10,542 nucleotides of DNA from Ectocarpus siliculosus (lineage: Eukaryota; Sar; Phaeophyceae; Ectocarpales; Ectocarpaceae). The position numbers were made by a program, and so were the translations under genes. Below, one piece after another: positions 1 through 6,861 of this stretch. How positions within the stretch are numbered: the stretch's first letter is position 1; each line of letters opens with the position of its first letter. The notes below the pieces were generated by a model. The model searched no databases and was not told the origin of the DNA. It saw only the letters and a list, made by a program, of their open reading frames with translations. The stretch covers positions 347,245-357,786 of the forward strand of contig FN649749.1 in NCBI GenBank assembly GCA_000310025.1, read 5' to 3'.

Positions 1-191
1 TTTTTTGCCCCCCCTTTGCAAAAGTAGAAAGAAAATTTTGCCCCCTGTGTTTTGTTCTGGGGGGCCAAATTTTCCCCCCTTTGGGGGGGGGGGGTCCAAG
101 GTTTTACCCTCTAAGCCTTCAAAAAAAAAGGGCCCCCCCCCCCCCCCCCCCCCCCCTCATCCCTCGCTTGCGCGCGCTTTCACTGTTACAG
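1..191 (+). other. 3' part of an intron of the PARP-domain gene, homopolymer-rich
   Basis: This stretch precedes the first visible exon and ends in a good acceptor (ctttcactgttacag, AG at 190-191). It is mostly homopolymer: 12 G at 83-94, 9 A at 121-129 and 24 C at 133-156, plus several shorter C, G and T runs. No coding similarity is seen. The short proline/glycine-rich translations here are products of the homopolymers. The run lengths may be unreliable because such tracts are hard to sequence and assemble. Confidence 0.6.
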
Positions 192-254
192 AGGCGTAAC
201 GGTGCGCGTTACCGGACGATGTTTCTGTGCAATGTTGCTGTCGGGAAAGCGAAG
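192..254 (+). CDS. PARP gene exon (first in window)
   Basis: This exon has 63 bases, 21 codons, phase 0 at both ends. The acceptor is tcactgttacag and the donor is AAG|gtaaaaag at 255. It encodes RRNGARYRTMFLCNVAVGKAK in two parts: a basic stretch, then the conserved beta strand YRTMFLCNVAVGK of the PARP catalytic fold. The reading frame is also open across the Met at 211, but the acceptor and the fit to the family show this is an internal exon and not a start. Confidence 0.8.
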
Positions 255-1260
255 GTAAAAAGAAACTAGGACCATTTTTTCCATGAGTAGTCTAACGGAG
301 AGCACGAGCACGGGTATAGGAAGGCTTCGACCTCAAAATACGACGCCTGTGTCGGCATCGGACGCATAATCACCACCGTAAAACAGTACTGCATGTACTT
401 GAGGAGAAACCAACGTCCTGCCCGTATTGGGACGAGATCCAAGTGATGAAGGCTTCGCCTATTCGATATAGCATTGATTGTATGTCAGCTTTATCTCCGC
501 CGTGTCCTTTCGTTTACATATTCTCAAGGTGACCGAGGCGGTGGATCTCCCGGACGATCAGTGCCCCGGGAAAGGATTCGACTCGGTGGTGGGCAACGTG
601 AGTGAGCTTACATTTCCCAATTAACTCTGCATCCTGACGTTTGACGTTTTCACCCGGAATGGCGCTGATGGATGGTGTAGACAATCGGTGGGTGCTATAT
701 ATAGCAGCTTGTACATCGGACAAGTCTGGATACGCCCTTCAGCATTCATTTGCGAGAGAGAAACAACATGCTCTCTTTTGGAAGTGATGCACCCACTGCT
801 GTTGTCGGCGCGTCCGTTTCTGTATTTATTTCTGTTTTGTTGGCGAACAACTACCGGCGCTGCTTACAATTCCAAACAATCTCCCAATTCTCCTACTCAC
901 CGAAGCCATCTTGCTTGAGAGCAAGCCTCGGCAAACTGCATTAGTCACCAAGGATTAACTATTCGTAATACAGGTACCTGACCTGTCGCAAGTCGACGCT
1001 CAAGGTCGGATGAGCATGTTTTCCTCCAACGGCGTGCGATTTTTTGTTTTTGTTTTTGTTTTGTTGTTGCCGCAATGTCCCCCACGTCTTGTTCGTTGTG
1101 TCCGACTTTTCACAAGTGTTTTCCCTCGTTTTTCTTTCTCGCCGCCTGGTTCGTCGCCGCGTCCACCTTTCAGAAAGGGGCAAACCTCAACCACGACGAA
1201 ACCGTGGTGTACGATGAGGCAGCGGCTATCCCGTCTTACATGATCGTCTACAGGATGTGA
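192..1260 (+). CDS. PARP catalytic-domain protein, C-terminal part (three exons, 5' end outside window)
   Basis: The spliced product of 192-254, 529-597 and 1174-1260 is 72 residues followed by TGA. It reads as the last part of a poly(ADP-ribose) polymerase (ART-fold) catalytic domain, the family that transfers ADP-ribose from NAD+ to proteins. Exon one has the MFLCNVAVGKAK strand, which matches the family's 'LL.EVALG' segment. Exon two has the CPGKGFDSVVGN loop, matching the 'kG.dSv.G' motif. Exon three has NHDETVVYDEAAAIPSY, matching 'yNEyvVYd.aq...Y', where the Glu after Asp is the expected catalytic Glu of the H-Y-E triad. The His and Tyr would lie upstream and are not seen. All junctions are phase 0. 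The loop style resembles tankyrase or ankyrin-type and algal or fungal PARPs more than PARP1, but the subfamily and any N-terminal domains cannot be named. Confidence 0.85.
255..528 (+). other. Intron of the PARP-domain gene (274 bases)
   Basis: The intron begins gtaaaaag and ends ttacatattctcaag, with AG at 527-528. The junctions join phase 0 to phase 0. The acceptor is AAG, less favoured than CAG, but the joined protein continues the PARP motif order without a gap. Nothing else is recognisable inside. Confidence 0.7.
529..597 (+). CDS. PARP gene exon (second in window)
   Basis: This exon has 69 bases, 23 codons, phase 0 to phase 0. It encodes VTEAVDLPDDQCP followed by GKGFDSVVGN. This is the variable loop and the conserved G-[FY]-D-S-V-x-G motif that sits before the last strands of PARP catalytic domains. 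The donor is GGCAAC|gtgagtgag, a strong match to the consensus. The opposite strand is also open over this stretch, but only the plus strand gives a recognisable protein. Confidence 0.8.
598..1173 (+). other. Intron of the PARP-domain gene (576 bases)
   Basis: The intron starts gtgagtgag and ends in a long pyrimidine tract, tttctttctcgccgcc, leading to gtccacctttcag (AG at 1172-1173). It carries a run of TTTTTG units at about 1040-1068. No gene is seen inside. Short ORFs on either strand here have low-complexity translations and no recognisable motif. Confidence 0.7.
1174..1260 (+). CDS. PARP gene terminal exon with catalytic glutamate
   Basis: This exon has 87 bases: 28 codons plus TGA at 1258-1260. 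It encodes KGANLNHDETVVYDEAAAIP followed by SYMIVYRM. N-x-D-E-T-V-V-Y aligns with the PARP 'Y-N-E-[YF]-[IV]-V-Y' signature, so the Glu is the expected catalytic residue. The Tyr-rich end matches the family's last strand ('Y.....'), so the protein stops at the normal end of the domain. The final codons (from 1237) form the first unit of the diverged ~81-bp tandem repeat that continues past the stop. Confidence 0.85.
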   Translation, partial: KGANLNHDETVVYDEAAAIPSYMIVYRM

Positions 1261-1417
1261 AACACGCAATAATAACATTGCGAGCCGACATCATCATCGC
1301 AAGGGGTGCCCACGTCGTACATGCTCGTCTATAGGATGCACAATACGCAATATTATAGTGTTGTTGAGCCCGTGTCATCACCGGAAGGGGCGACCACCGT
1401 ATAGTCTACGGGGATAG
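1237..1417 (+). repeat. Diverged tandem repeat of ~81-82 bp, two units plus a partial third
   Basis: Unit one (1237-1317) begins TACATGATCGTCTACAGGAT. Unit two (1318-1399) begins TACATGCTCGTCTATAGGAT. A partial, more diverged third unit begins at 1400 (tatagtctacggggatag). By eye, 27 of the first 33 bases of units one and two agree. Later parts share blocks such as GCAAGGGG/GGAAGGGG and the following CCACG/CCACCG. Unit one starts in the last coding codons of the PARP gene (YMIVYRM, stop), and unit two encodes the near-identical YMLVYRM in its own frame but with CAC in place of the stop. The repeat may begin slightly upstream of 1237 at lower identity. Confidence 0.75.
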
Positions 1418-2364
1418 AATCTCAACCCCGACAAGTTGCTCGTATGATAGGAACGAACCACATCTACAGTATTTGGCAGCCTTCTGAAGAATTTCGAGTC
1501 GCTCGCGTGTAGATGGAACCACGAGCGTTACGCAGTCTACAGAAATTGCCCCTCCTAAGATGGAATGCCCCCTTCGCTGTTCACGGGGGTAGATCGGCAT
1601 CGCCACCCGGGTTCGGTCACGAGATATCCCATGTAGAGCCCGAGGCGAAGGGGAAACAACGTGTTGGGAAGACTATTATGGTAGACTAGGCTGGAGAGGG
1701 GCTGGATTTTATTTTTGAAAACTTTCGACGTTTTTTTGTTGATTTTCTGTTCGTCGTGTACTGTAGATTTTCAGAGCACTTTGCTGCGCGGTGGGTTGAT
1801 GCTATTATAGGGGTACGCCCCGGGCGCGAGTGTTTCAGGGTGGTGGCGATGTACAGCGGGAGCGAAGAGTTTCGCCAAGCCCGCAACGGAAAAGTTGAAC
1901 TTTTAGTTCCTTTCGCATCGCGACGACCATAAAAACTCCATTACAATTTTGGATACTCTAGAGGCCAAGCGGCGAAATTATTTCGTGATCACGAACAGGG
2001 TCGGTACGCTGTATGCCATTAGGTAGACCGGTTCGGCTGAAATCGCGGGCGGAGAGACAAGCTGAGAGATCGGTCATCATGAAGGGCGCAGGCAAACAAA
2101 CTACAGTGTACTGTATACATACAGATGGCGCCCGCACTTAAGAACCGCTCATATTGGCCAAGGCTCGATGCTTATTGGCTGCCTCAAATTGAGCACCTGT
2201 TCATTTTTTCAAAGTTCTTATTTCGAGCAGGCACATCCGTGTGTTATTTTACACTGGGTTCTTGTTCTTATTTCTACGCGGAGGGCCCCATTCGGAGGCC
2301 GTTTTTTTTTTGGAGTGGATTCAGCTTGACACTTGAGAGCGGCGTGTTCATAAAACAATAAATT

Positions 2365-2382
2365 CTGAAGCTTTAGCTTCAG
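2365..2382. repeat. 18-bp perfect inverted repeat (8-bp arms, 2-base spacer)
   Basis: CTGAAGCT, TT, AGCTTCAG: the arms are exactly complementary. It lies in the intergenic region just after an AATAAA, and a related AGCTTC recurs near 2432. It could be chance or part of a small decayed repeat. It has no terminator-like T run and would not have that meaning in a eukaryote. Confidence 0.5.
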
Positions 2383-2458
2383 CTCCTCAGACCAATATCC
2401 GCAACACCCACGCACTCAGGGCTCAAGCCTCAGCTTCACCACGATAACAATCCTGTAC

Positions 2459-2474
2459 CATATGTTATCATATG
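2459..2474. repeat. Inverted CATATG pair with 4-base spacer
   Basis: CATATG, TTAT, CATATG. Each hexamer is itself a palindrome, so the pair is both a direct and an inverted repeat. The site is short and no function is suggested by its surroundings. Confidence 0.4.
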
Positions 2475-2548
2475 TCGCATGGGTTGAACCGAACCTCACG
2501 TCCTAACTGATACACTGCTGTACGTGCTTCTTCCGAGAGGTTAACGTG

Positions 2549-2872
2549 CTACATGGCATACAGCCATATGTAGATGCTTACACCGTGTATGCACAGCAGA
2601 CCCGTAAAGCCCCCCCCCAGAATCATCACGTACAAGTATGCGACATGAGGCCAGAAGGTGGTGCAGTATTCTGTGTGCACGCACGCACCGAAAGCCATCA
2701 AAATGAGCACAATGACCCATAGTAAAATGATGCAGATACATGTTGTTTGCTTGTCGATGTAACACCAAGCACACCTTTGGCAGTGTGGTAGACTCTTCGC
2801 ACGTAGTATTGCCATCGTACAGTAAAACACAGTAAATGCTTGGCGTTCGAAAACGTCAAGGTTGTGGCCCAA
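2549..2872 (-). CDS. Unrecognised hydrophobic ORF, 107 codons, doubtful
   Basis: This is an open frame from ATG with a product I do not recognise. The middle and C-terminal parts are strongly hydrophobic: about residues 44-63 (CICIILLWVIVLILMAFGAC) and a second stretch from about residue 77 (VAYLYVMILGGGF onward) could be two or three membrane segments. There is a pair of CxxC-like cysteines (CQRCAWC) before the first. I considered a DHHC-type palmitoyltransferase fragment, but the DHHC core is absent. The high Cys and Trp content and unremarkable length also fit translation of non-coding DNA. It lies in the gap between the PARP gene and the MULE, with no clear splice partners. Confidence 0.15.
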   Translation of the reverse strand: MGHNLDVFERQAFTVFYCTMAILRAKSLPHCQRCAWCYIDKQTTCICIILLWVIVLILMAFGACVHTEYCTTFWPHVAYLYVMILGGGFTGLLCIHGVSIYIWLYAM

Positions 2873-2982
2873 CTTATTTTCGCTGCGTGCATCACCTTAA
2901 TCGGTGCAGACGTGAGCCAGCAACTCTGTCTGGGGGCGCGTGCAACACTTGCGTGCTGTGTTTCTACACGGCGCGCTGTTAA

Positions 2983-2998
2983 CCCCCCCCCCCCCCCC
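2983..2998. repeat. Poly-C tract (16 C)
   Basis: An uninterrupted run of 16 C follows GCGCTGTTAA. It resembles the 24-C run at 133-156 and the shorter run at 2610-2618. Such tracts recur in this window's non-coding DNA and not in the exons. The exact length is uncertain. Confidence 0.7.
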
Positions 2999-3482
2999 GA
3001 TTGACGAGAATACCTTTGGGTTACGGACGTTTACCGTGGATTAGTTGTTCGGTTGCGAATCTGTCTATTGGGGTGAAGGGCCACTTCCCAAACGCTTTTC
3101 GTCGCGGTTATCATGAGGAGCGGTTCGCAGGTACGTGCGTCTGCATGGCTGAAGACAACCGTCCTTGACAACTGCTTCCTCTTGGGGCTCGACACTTCTG
3201 CCCATTTTTCACGCCAAGTCGATATTTCCCTCCCAAGTCATGTGCGTGGTTGTCGAATTTCGCTGTTCATCTCTGTTGTGCATGACTTTTTGGAAACTGC
3301 GAAGCGAAAATAAGCGCTACAACGCGCGCCCCGCCGTCGCGGGTGCTCTTCGCAAAGCTGCAAACACATTCGACCTCTTGCACCCTGCCATTCACGGACC
3401 ACAGCGTCGTGTGTGACTCCGACAACGTGCAACGAAGAAATTCAAAGGCCCAAGCTCAAAAGGACGAGTCAAACCACTTGAG

Positions 3483-4027
3483 CTACGACAGGTCGATGGA
3501 GCCTTGGGATCCACTCAGCATAGCGCTTGACCCGGCCCCCGGCCCCGCTGCGTGGTCGCGGCCGGAAGCGTCTTGTGAGCCGTAACGCTGAACCGCAAGC
3601 CATCCCCACAGCCTCCCGGTAGGTCGCTCGCCCGCGGAAACTCCGACATTGAGGTCTCCCACGTGGCTGCGAGCACTGCCCATCTCATATACCGGGACGG
3701 GCTGAGCGTTGCCGCCCCCGCCACGACCACCCCCTCCCCCGGCGGCCCGCCCGCCGCCACGACCACTTCCGCCTTGGGCTACGTTGCCGCGTCCGCGCTG
3801 GCAGTTGTTGCGACCAGGGATTCGGGAACGCTGCCGGGGGCCACGCTTCTTCTTCGGAGCACCAGCTTGCCGGGTCACCTGGCGCGGGGGCAGGAGGTCG
3901 CCCTTCGAAAGCTCTGACCAGATAGGAAGTACGACGGGATAGTCGGGGTGGCTGTGGAGCGCCCTGTTGGAAGCCAGGGTGTGCCCGCTATCAACAAGCG
4001 CCCTCGTGCAGTCAAGCCTGTTGATTG
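3483..4027 (-). CDS. MULE transposase exon F: C-terminal segment with PP...PKKKR and Arg/Gly-rich tail
   Basis: This exon has 545 bases. It begins after ccttgacag (phase matching the preceding exon, the split codon giving Ser) and ends at TAG (3485-3483). It starts INRLDCTRALVDSGHTLASN, then YPVVLPIWSEL, then DLLPPRQVTRQAGAPKKKRG. This matches the usual MULE end, where 'Y...Y...i.Pv...W' is followed by 'PP..r..GrPkk.R', and the basic cluster could serve as a nuclear localisation signal. After it comes a long Arg/Gly-rich tract (GSGRGGGRAAGGGGGRGGGG) and about 75 residues with no recognised domain. Many MULE transposases carry a CCHC zinc knuckle here. A single Cys in CQRGRGNVAQG is the nearest thing and is not a knuckle. 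A last exon junction inside this ORF cannot be excluded. Confidence 0.75.
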
Positions 4028-5263
4028 CTGTCAAGGCATCGGGAAGAGGCGGATTGGGCCAAGAGTCGTAAAAGAACGGTCAATTAATTGTACTCTGAGC
4101 ATTGGATTTCTTGTTTGGTCACCCTCCCTCATCCCGCTATTGCCCGCGCCAAGCCCTCCCGGGTGCGAACCTAAGACCGAAACGATCCCACTCCGGAGGA
4201 AAGTAGCACGAAAGCATGGAATGAACCGAGAAGGAAGAGACGACCTGGAAGAGAACCCTGCTCTTCCAACCCCGAAACCCGGAAGGGATAGAGAGCTAGC
4301 TCAAAAGAAGCAGTGATAATATTTGCGAGGAGTAGTCGACACAAAGACAATGATCGAACAAGCAAAACGCGAACGGAGTCAAAACGGACTGCGTTCACAC
4401 AGGAGCGACAGCAGCTTGGGTTTCTCGTCATAAGCTACCGTGTCACCGTGTCATGGATGCCCAAAATAGCCTAGCCTTCCCCACGACGCCTCCACATGGG
4501 TTCCTTTCACAGAACATGGCCGTTAGAAGGGTATTCGTGCGGCCGGACACGCATGTGTGGTCGGTGTTACGGATATTGGGAAACACACAAACCGGCCGAG
4601 GAGCACGATCACCACAAAATGTGTTCGCTAGCTTGTGTGAAAACCAGGGCTGTTTTGATCCATCTTCGTCTTTGTTGTCTTATCCTCAAGCTCACTTTAG
4701 TCAACATCCGAGGTAGCAACGTGTTTTCGGCAAGGCAGGAATCCCGTGGTTCTAGCAAAGCATAATTGAACAGTACCAACGAAGGAATGTTTGTCCAATA
4801 GCACACACTCCTCCCAAGCAGTGGTAACACGCTCATCAACCTCTGCCTACGTTCATGGTGATTCATCGAGAGGGGGTGGGTGCTAGCTCCGACTTCACAC
4901 GTGGCTACGAAATACGAAGATGATACATAGCTTGGGCACATGCACGACATGCACAGGCAGAGAGAATCCCACTTCATTCTACTTGTACGAGAACCTCGCT
5001 CACAGCCAACGGTGAGGTTGTGCCATAGGCAAAAGAAGGAACAACTTCGAGCGACAGATGACCAGAGGAAAACACAGGGACGAGATTGAGGATCTGCGAT
5101 GTAGATTGTATGAGGTCGCACATTGCACGTGAGTTGCGAGAATAATACATACAGAATGCAAACACGGAACACAGACGGCCAACAGAGGACACCAAGCCAA
5201 ACCATGATTGCAACCCAATAATCAATTGCGATCCATGTTTTCAACCCGATGGAGGAGGCTTAC
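4028..5263 (-). other. Intron E-F of the MULE transposase (1236 bases)
   Basis: Read on the minus strand it runs from gtaagc at 5263 to ccttgacag, with AG at 4029-4028. The phase is 1 on both sides. A second acceptor, caacag, 10 bases further into exon F would break the phase. It contains an uninterrupted minus-strand frame of 211 codons (5244-4609) with a Cys/Ser/Leu-rich, unrecognisable translation, and no other feature. Confidence 0.65.
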
Positions 5264-5448
5264 ATTTCAACACCGCGAGGGTGTCCTGGTACAGCAGGTA
5301 GAACCTGGAAGGGATGCTGCAGGTGCACTCGACGCGGCCACCCTTCCCTTCCGTGTCCGGCAGCACGATCGTCACCCTGTTGCCGTACTGGCTCTTGCCG
5401 TGCTCCTGAACAAGGTAGGTGCCCAAGCCCATGCTTTTGACGTGCTTG
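5264..5448 (-). CDS. MULE transposase exon E: SWIM-like zinc finger, degenerate
   Basis: This exon has 185 bases, phase 2 in and phase 1 out, with acceptor gtcggcag and donor GAAAT|gtaagc. The encoded segment contains SKHVKSMGLGTYLVQEHGKS with V-x-C-x-C later: RVECTCSIPSRF, then YLLYQDTLAVLK. SWIM fingers of MULE transposases read C-x-C...C-x-H-x-[LI]-A-V. Here the first pair is present (Cys at 5327-5325 and 5321-5319), but Tyr (5291-5289) and Asp (5285-5283) stand where Cys and His belong, each one base change away (TAC for TGC, GAC for CAC). The TLAVL that follows is conserved, so the alignment is firm. Zinc binding by this copy is doubtful. Confidence 0.8.
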
Positions 5449-5747
5449 CTGCCGACGAGTGGGGCGAACGCCATGAAGAACCAAAGAAGGAAGGGAACAA
5501 AGCAGACAAAAACTGAGTTTGTGCCGTCGACGAAAGACAGGTGTCATGCTCTGGTTGTTAAGAGTGCACCACACACAAAACGACAGACAAAAACGACGAA
5601 AACATCATGGACTCAAAAAGAGAGAGACAGGACGGATGGATCACCCAACCGACGGGGTCGTACTGTACACCCAACCGACCACGCAGCCGTGGAATGAACG
5701 GAGGAAAGAACAAGGAACGCACCAGACATGGTTGTCCCAGTACTTAC
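5449..5747 (-). other. Intron D-E of the MULE transposase (299 bases)
   Basis: The donor is CTTCA|gtaagtactgg, nearly ideal, and the acceptor is cgtcggcag. The phase-2 split codon joins CA with C to give His. The intron is rich in A-rich short runs on the plus strand and carries nothing recognisable. The ATG at 5474 just before the acceptor gives an ORF that includes exon E, but the splice join explains the frame better. Confidence 0.75.
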
Positions 5748-5902
5748 TGAAGGCTGAGCAACCTCTCGCCCTCCATGAACTTGGCCGCGAATGGAACGAG
5801 TATGGCAGGCCTGTCCTTCTTCAATTCGGCATTCGTCGCGAGTTGCTCCGCAGTTTTCTCCGCAATCTCGATGTGGAGATGATAAGGGTCTATTTCCCGT
5901 TT
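5748..5902 (-). CDS. MULE transposase exon D: helical segment before the SWIM finger
   Basis: This exon has 155 bases, 51 codons plus two bases, entering in phase 0 after gttgctcgcag. It encodes KREIDPYHLHIEIAEKTAEQ, then LATNAELKKDRPAILVPFAA, then KFMEGERLLSL. The content suits the region between the catalytic Glu and the SWIM finger in MULEs, which normally reads as amphipathic helices ending in 'lTP.a...l'; VPFAAKF occupies that place. The plus strand is also open over this stretch, as an antisense shadow. Confidence rests mostly on the matching phases and the neighbours. Confidence 0.7.
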
Positions 5903-6653
5903 CTGCGAGCAACAAACGTCAACAACGGAAGAGGGACACGTCAACGCTTCAGACGCTGACTACTTGAAAAGGAAAAGCATAAAAAATTTTGGCCGCACAC
6001 ACCGGCGCGGAGAGAAGGAAGTCACAACACGCTGACAAGTGGCCGTTGTAGAATCGGGACGGCGGGATTCCTGACAATAAAATTGGGTGAGAATGTACAT
6101 GTGCCTTCACGTTTAGCATGGACCCCGCTGACAGACTGACCCATGAAAATACGGCAATCTTTCCGAAGACCTTGATGTTGGACCTGGTGAACGGGTGACA
6201 TGGGAGAGGCTATGATATTCTCCGGATGGGAAAGAGAAATGCACCCATCTACCAAGTCTTGTTTGTGCGTATGTATAGCAGTGAGGGATGGTACCGAGTC
6301 GCTTTATCTTGGATTCTTTCATGTTGAATCGACCCACCGAAAAAGGTAGCACCCACTAAATACCACCAACATTCACGACACAATGTTACATGCATGCATG
6401 AGAAAAAGCGATGGGAATGTCAAGAGAGAAGCCTCGGAACTACAGCAGTGGTCGACTGTCGGGGGCTTCACAAAACGCTGGCTCCTGTGTAGGCCCACAC
6501 GGGAACCGACATCTGCCGCTTGACGCTGGGCGAGAGGACAACCTGACGCACCATCTATGAGAACCAACGAGAATCGTTCCTCTTGAAGGGTATAGTGCGT
6601 CAATTCGGCCCTGCAAAGCCTTCTAAACACATCCACCCATTTCGTTCACCAAC
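5903..6653 (-). other. Intron C-D of the MULE transposase (751 bases)
   Basis: The donor is GGCCACCAG|gttggtga at 6653 and the acceptor is gttgctcgcag at 5905-5903, phase 0 on both sides. An alternative donor four bases on (ttg|gtgaac) would break the phase. No recognisable feature lies within, and short ORFs on both strands have no family signature. Confidence 0.65.
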
Positions 6654-6861
6654 CTGGTGGCCGACCGCGGAGATGGTGGACTCCGCAGAGTTGGAGGTGC
6701 ACATCTTCAGGTTGACCAGGTTGGCTGGGGGTGGCATGGTGTGTCCATTTCTCGAGGTCGTTCTTCATGAGGATGCCGTACTTTTTGACTGGCTCTATGC
6801 CCTCCTCGAACAGGGCCTTGGTAGGCATCACCGCCGCTCGGTAAACCGCGTCTGAAAATGC
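6654..6861 (-). CDS. MULE transposase exon C: segment with catalytic Glu, frameshifted
   Basis: This exon has 208 bases between phase-0 junctions, so it is one base over (or two short of) a multiple of three. The first part reads AFSDAVYRAAVMPTKALFEE, then a Lys-rich helix ending LEKW. This fits the 'AFw.aar..t...f' region after C-x2-H in MULEs. The last part, in a different frame, reads ANLVNLKMCTSNSAESTISA. That matches the 'TsNsaEs.N' block carrying the third catalytic acidic residue (Glu codon 6683-6681). The frame changes between about 6748 and 6735, near cacaccatg, where one extra base would explain it. If real, the shift removes everything after it from the protein. Confidence 0.8.

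Larger units (their letters stand above)
1418..3482. other. Intergenic region between convergent genes, no recognised gene
   Basis: Both strands were read. Nothing with recognisable protein similarity or good paired splice sites was found. The stretch should hold the 3' UTRs of both flanking genes and the 3' end of the MULE element, but no terminal inverted repeat can be named without its partner, which lies outside the window. Visible items are the palindrome at 2365-2382, the inverted hexamers at 2459-2474, C runs at 2610-2618 and 2983-2998, an AATAAA at 2357-2362 far from either stop codon, and a hydrophobic minus-strand ORF at 2549-2872. Confidence 0.5.

Noticed and set aside
514-723. 69-codon minus-strand ORF that looks protein-like
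   Set aside because: It overlaps the second PARP exon, whose plus-strand reading fits the family and has matching splice phases. The minus reading has no motif.
1406-1606. 66-codon minus-strand ORF after the tandem repeat
   Set aside because: It partly overlaps the repeat's third unit on the opposite strand and shows no family similarity.
2549-2872. DHHC palmitoyltransferase fragment
   Set aside because: Hydrophobic segments and a Cys cluster suggested it, but the DHHC motif and the full Cys-rich domain are absent.
3113-3416. Overlapping plus-strand ORFs of 66 and 83 codons downstream of the transposase stop
   Set aside because: There are no recognisable domains and no convincing splice partners. 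They fit chance ORFs in the flank.
3816-3858. CCHC zinc knuckle in the C-terminal tail (CQRGRGNVAQG)
   Set aside because: Only one Cys and no His is present. It could be a remnant but cannot be supported.
3663-3942. Proline/alanine-rich plus-strand ORFs
   Set aside because: They are reverse-strand readings of the Arg/Gly-rich tail of the transposase. Their low complexity follows from the GGN-rich codons on the other strand.
5519-5959. 146-codon plus-strand ORF
   Set aside because: It runs antisense across exon D and the neighbouring introns of the transposase gene and has no recognisable motif.
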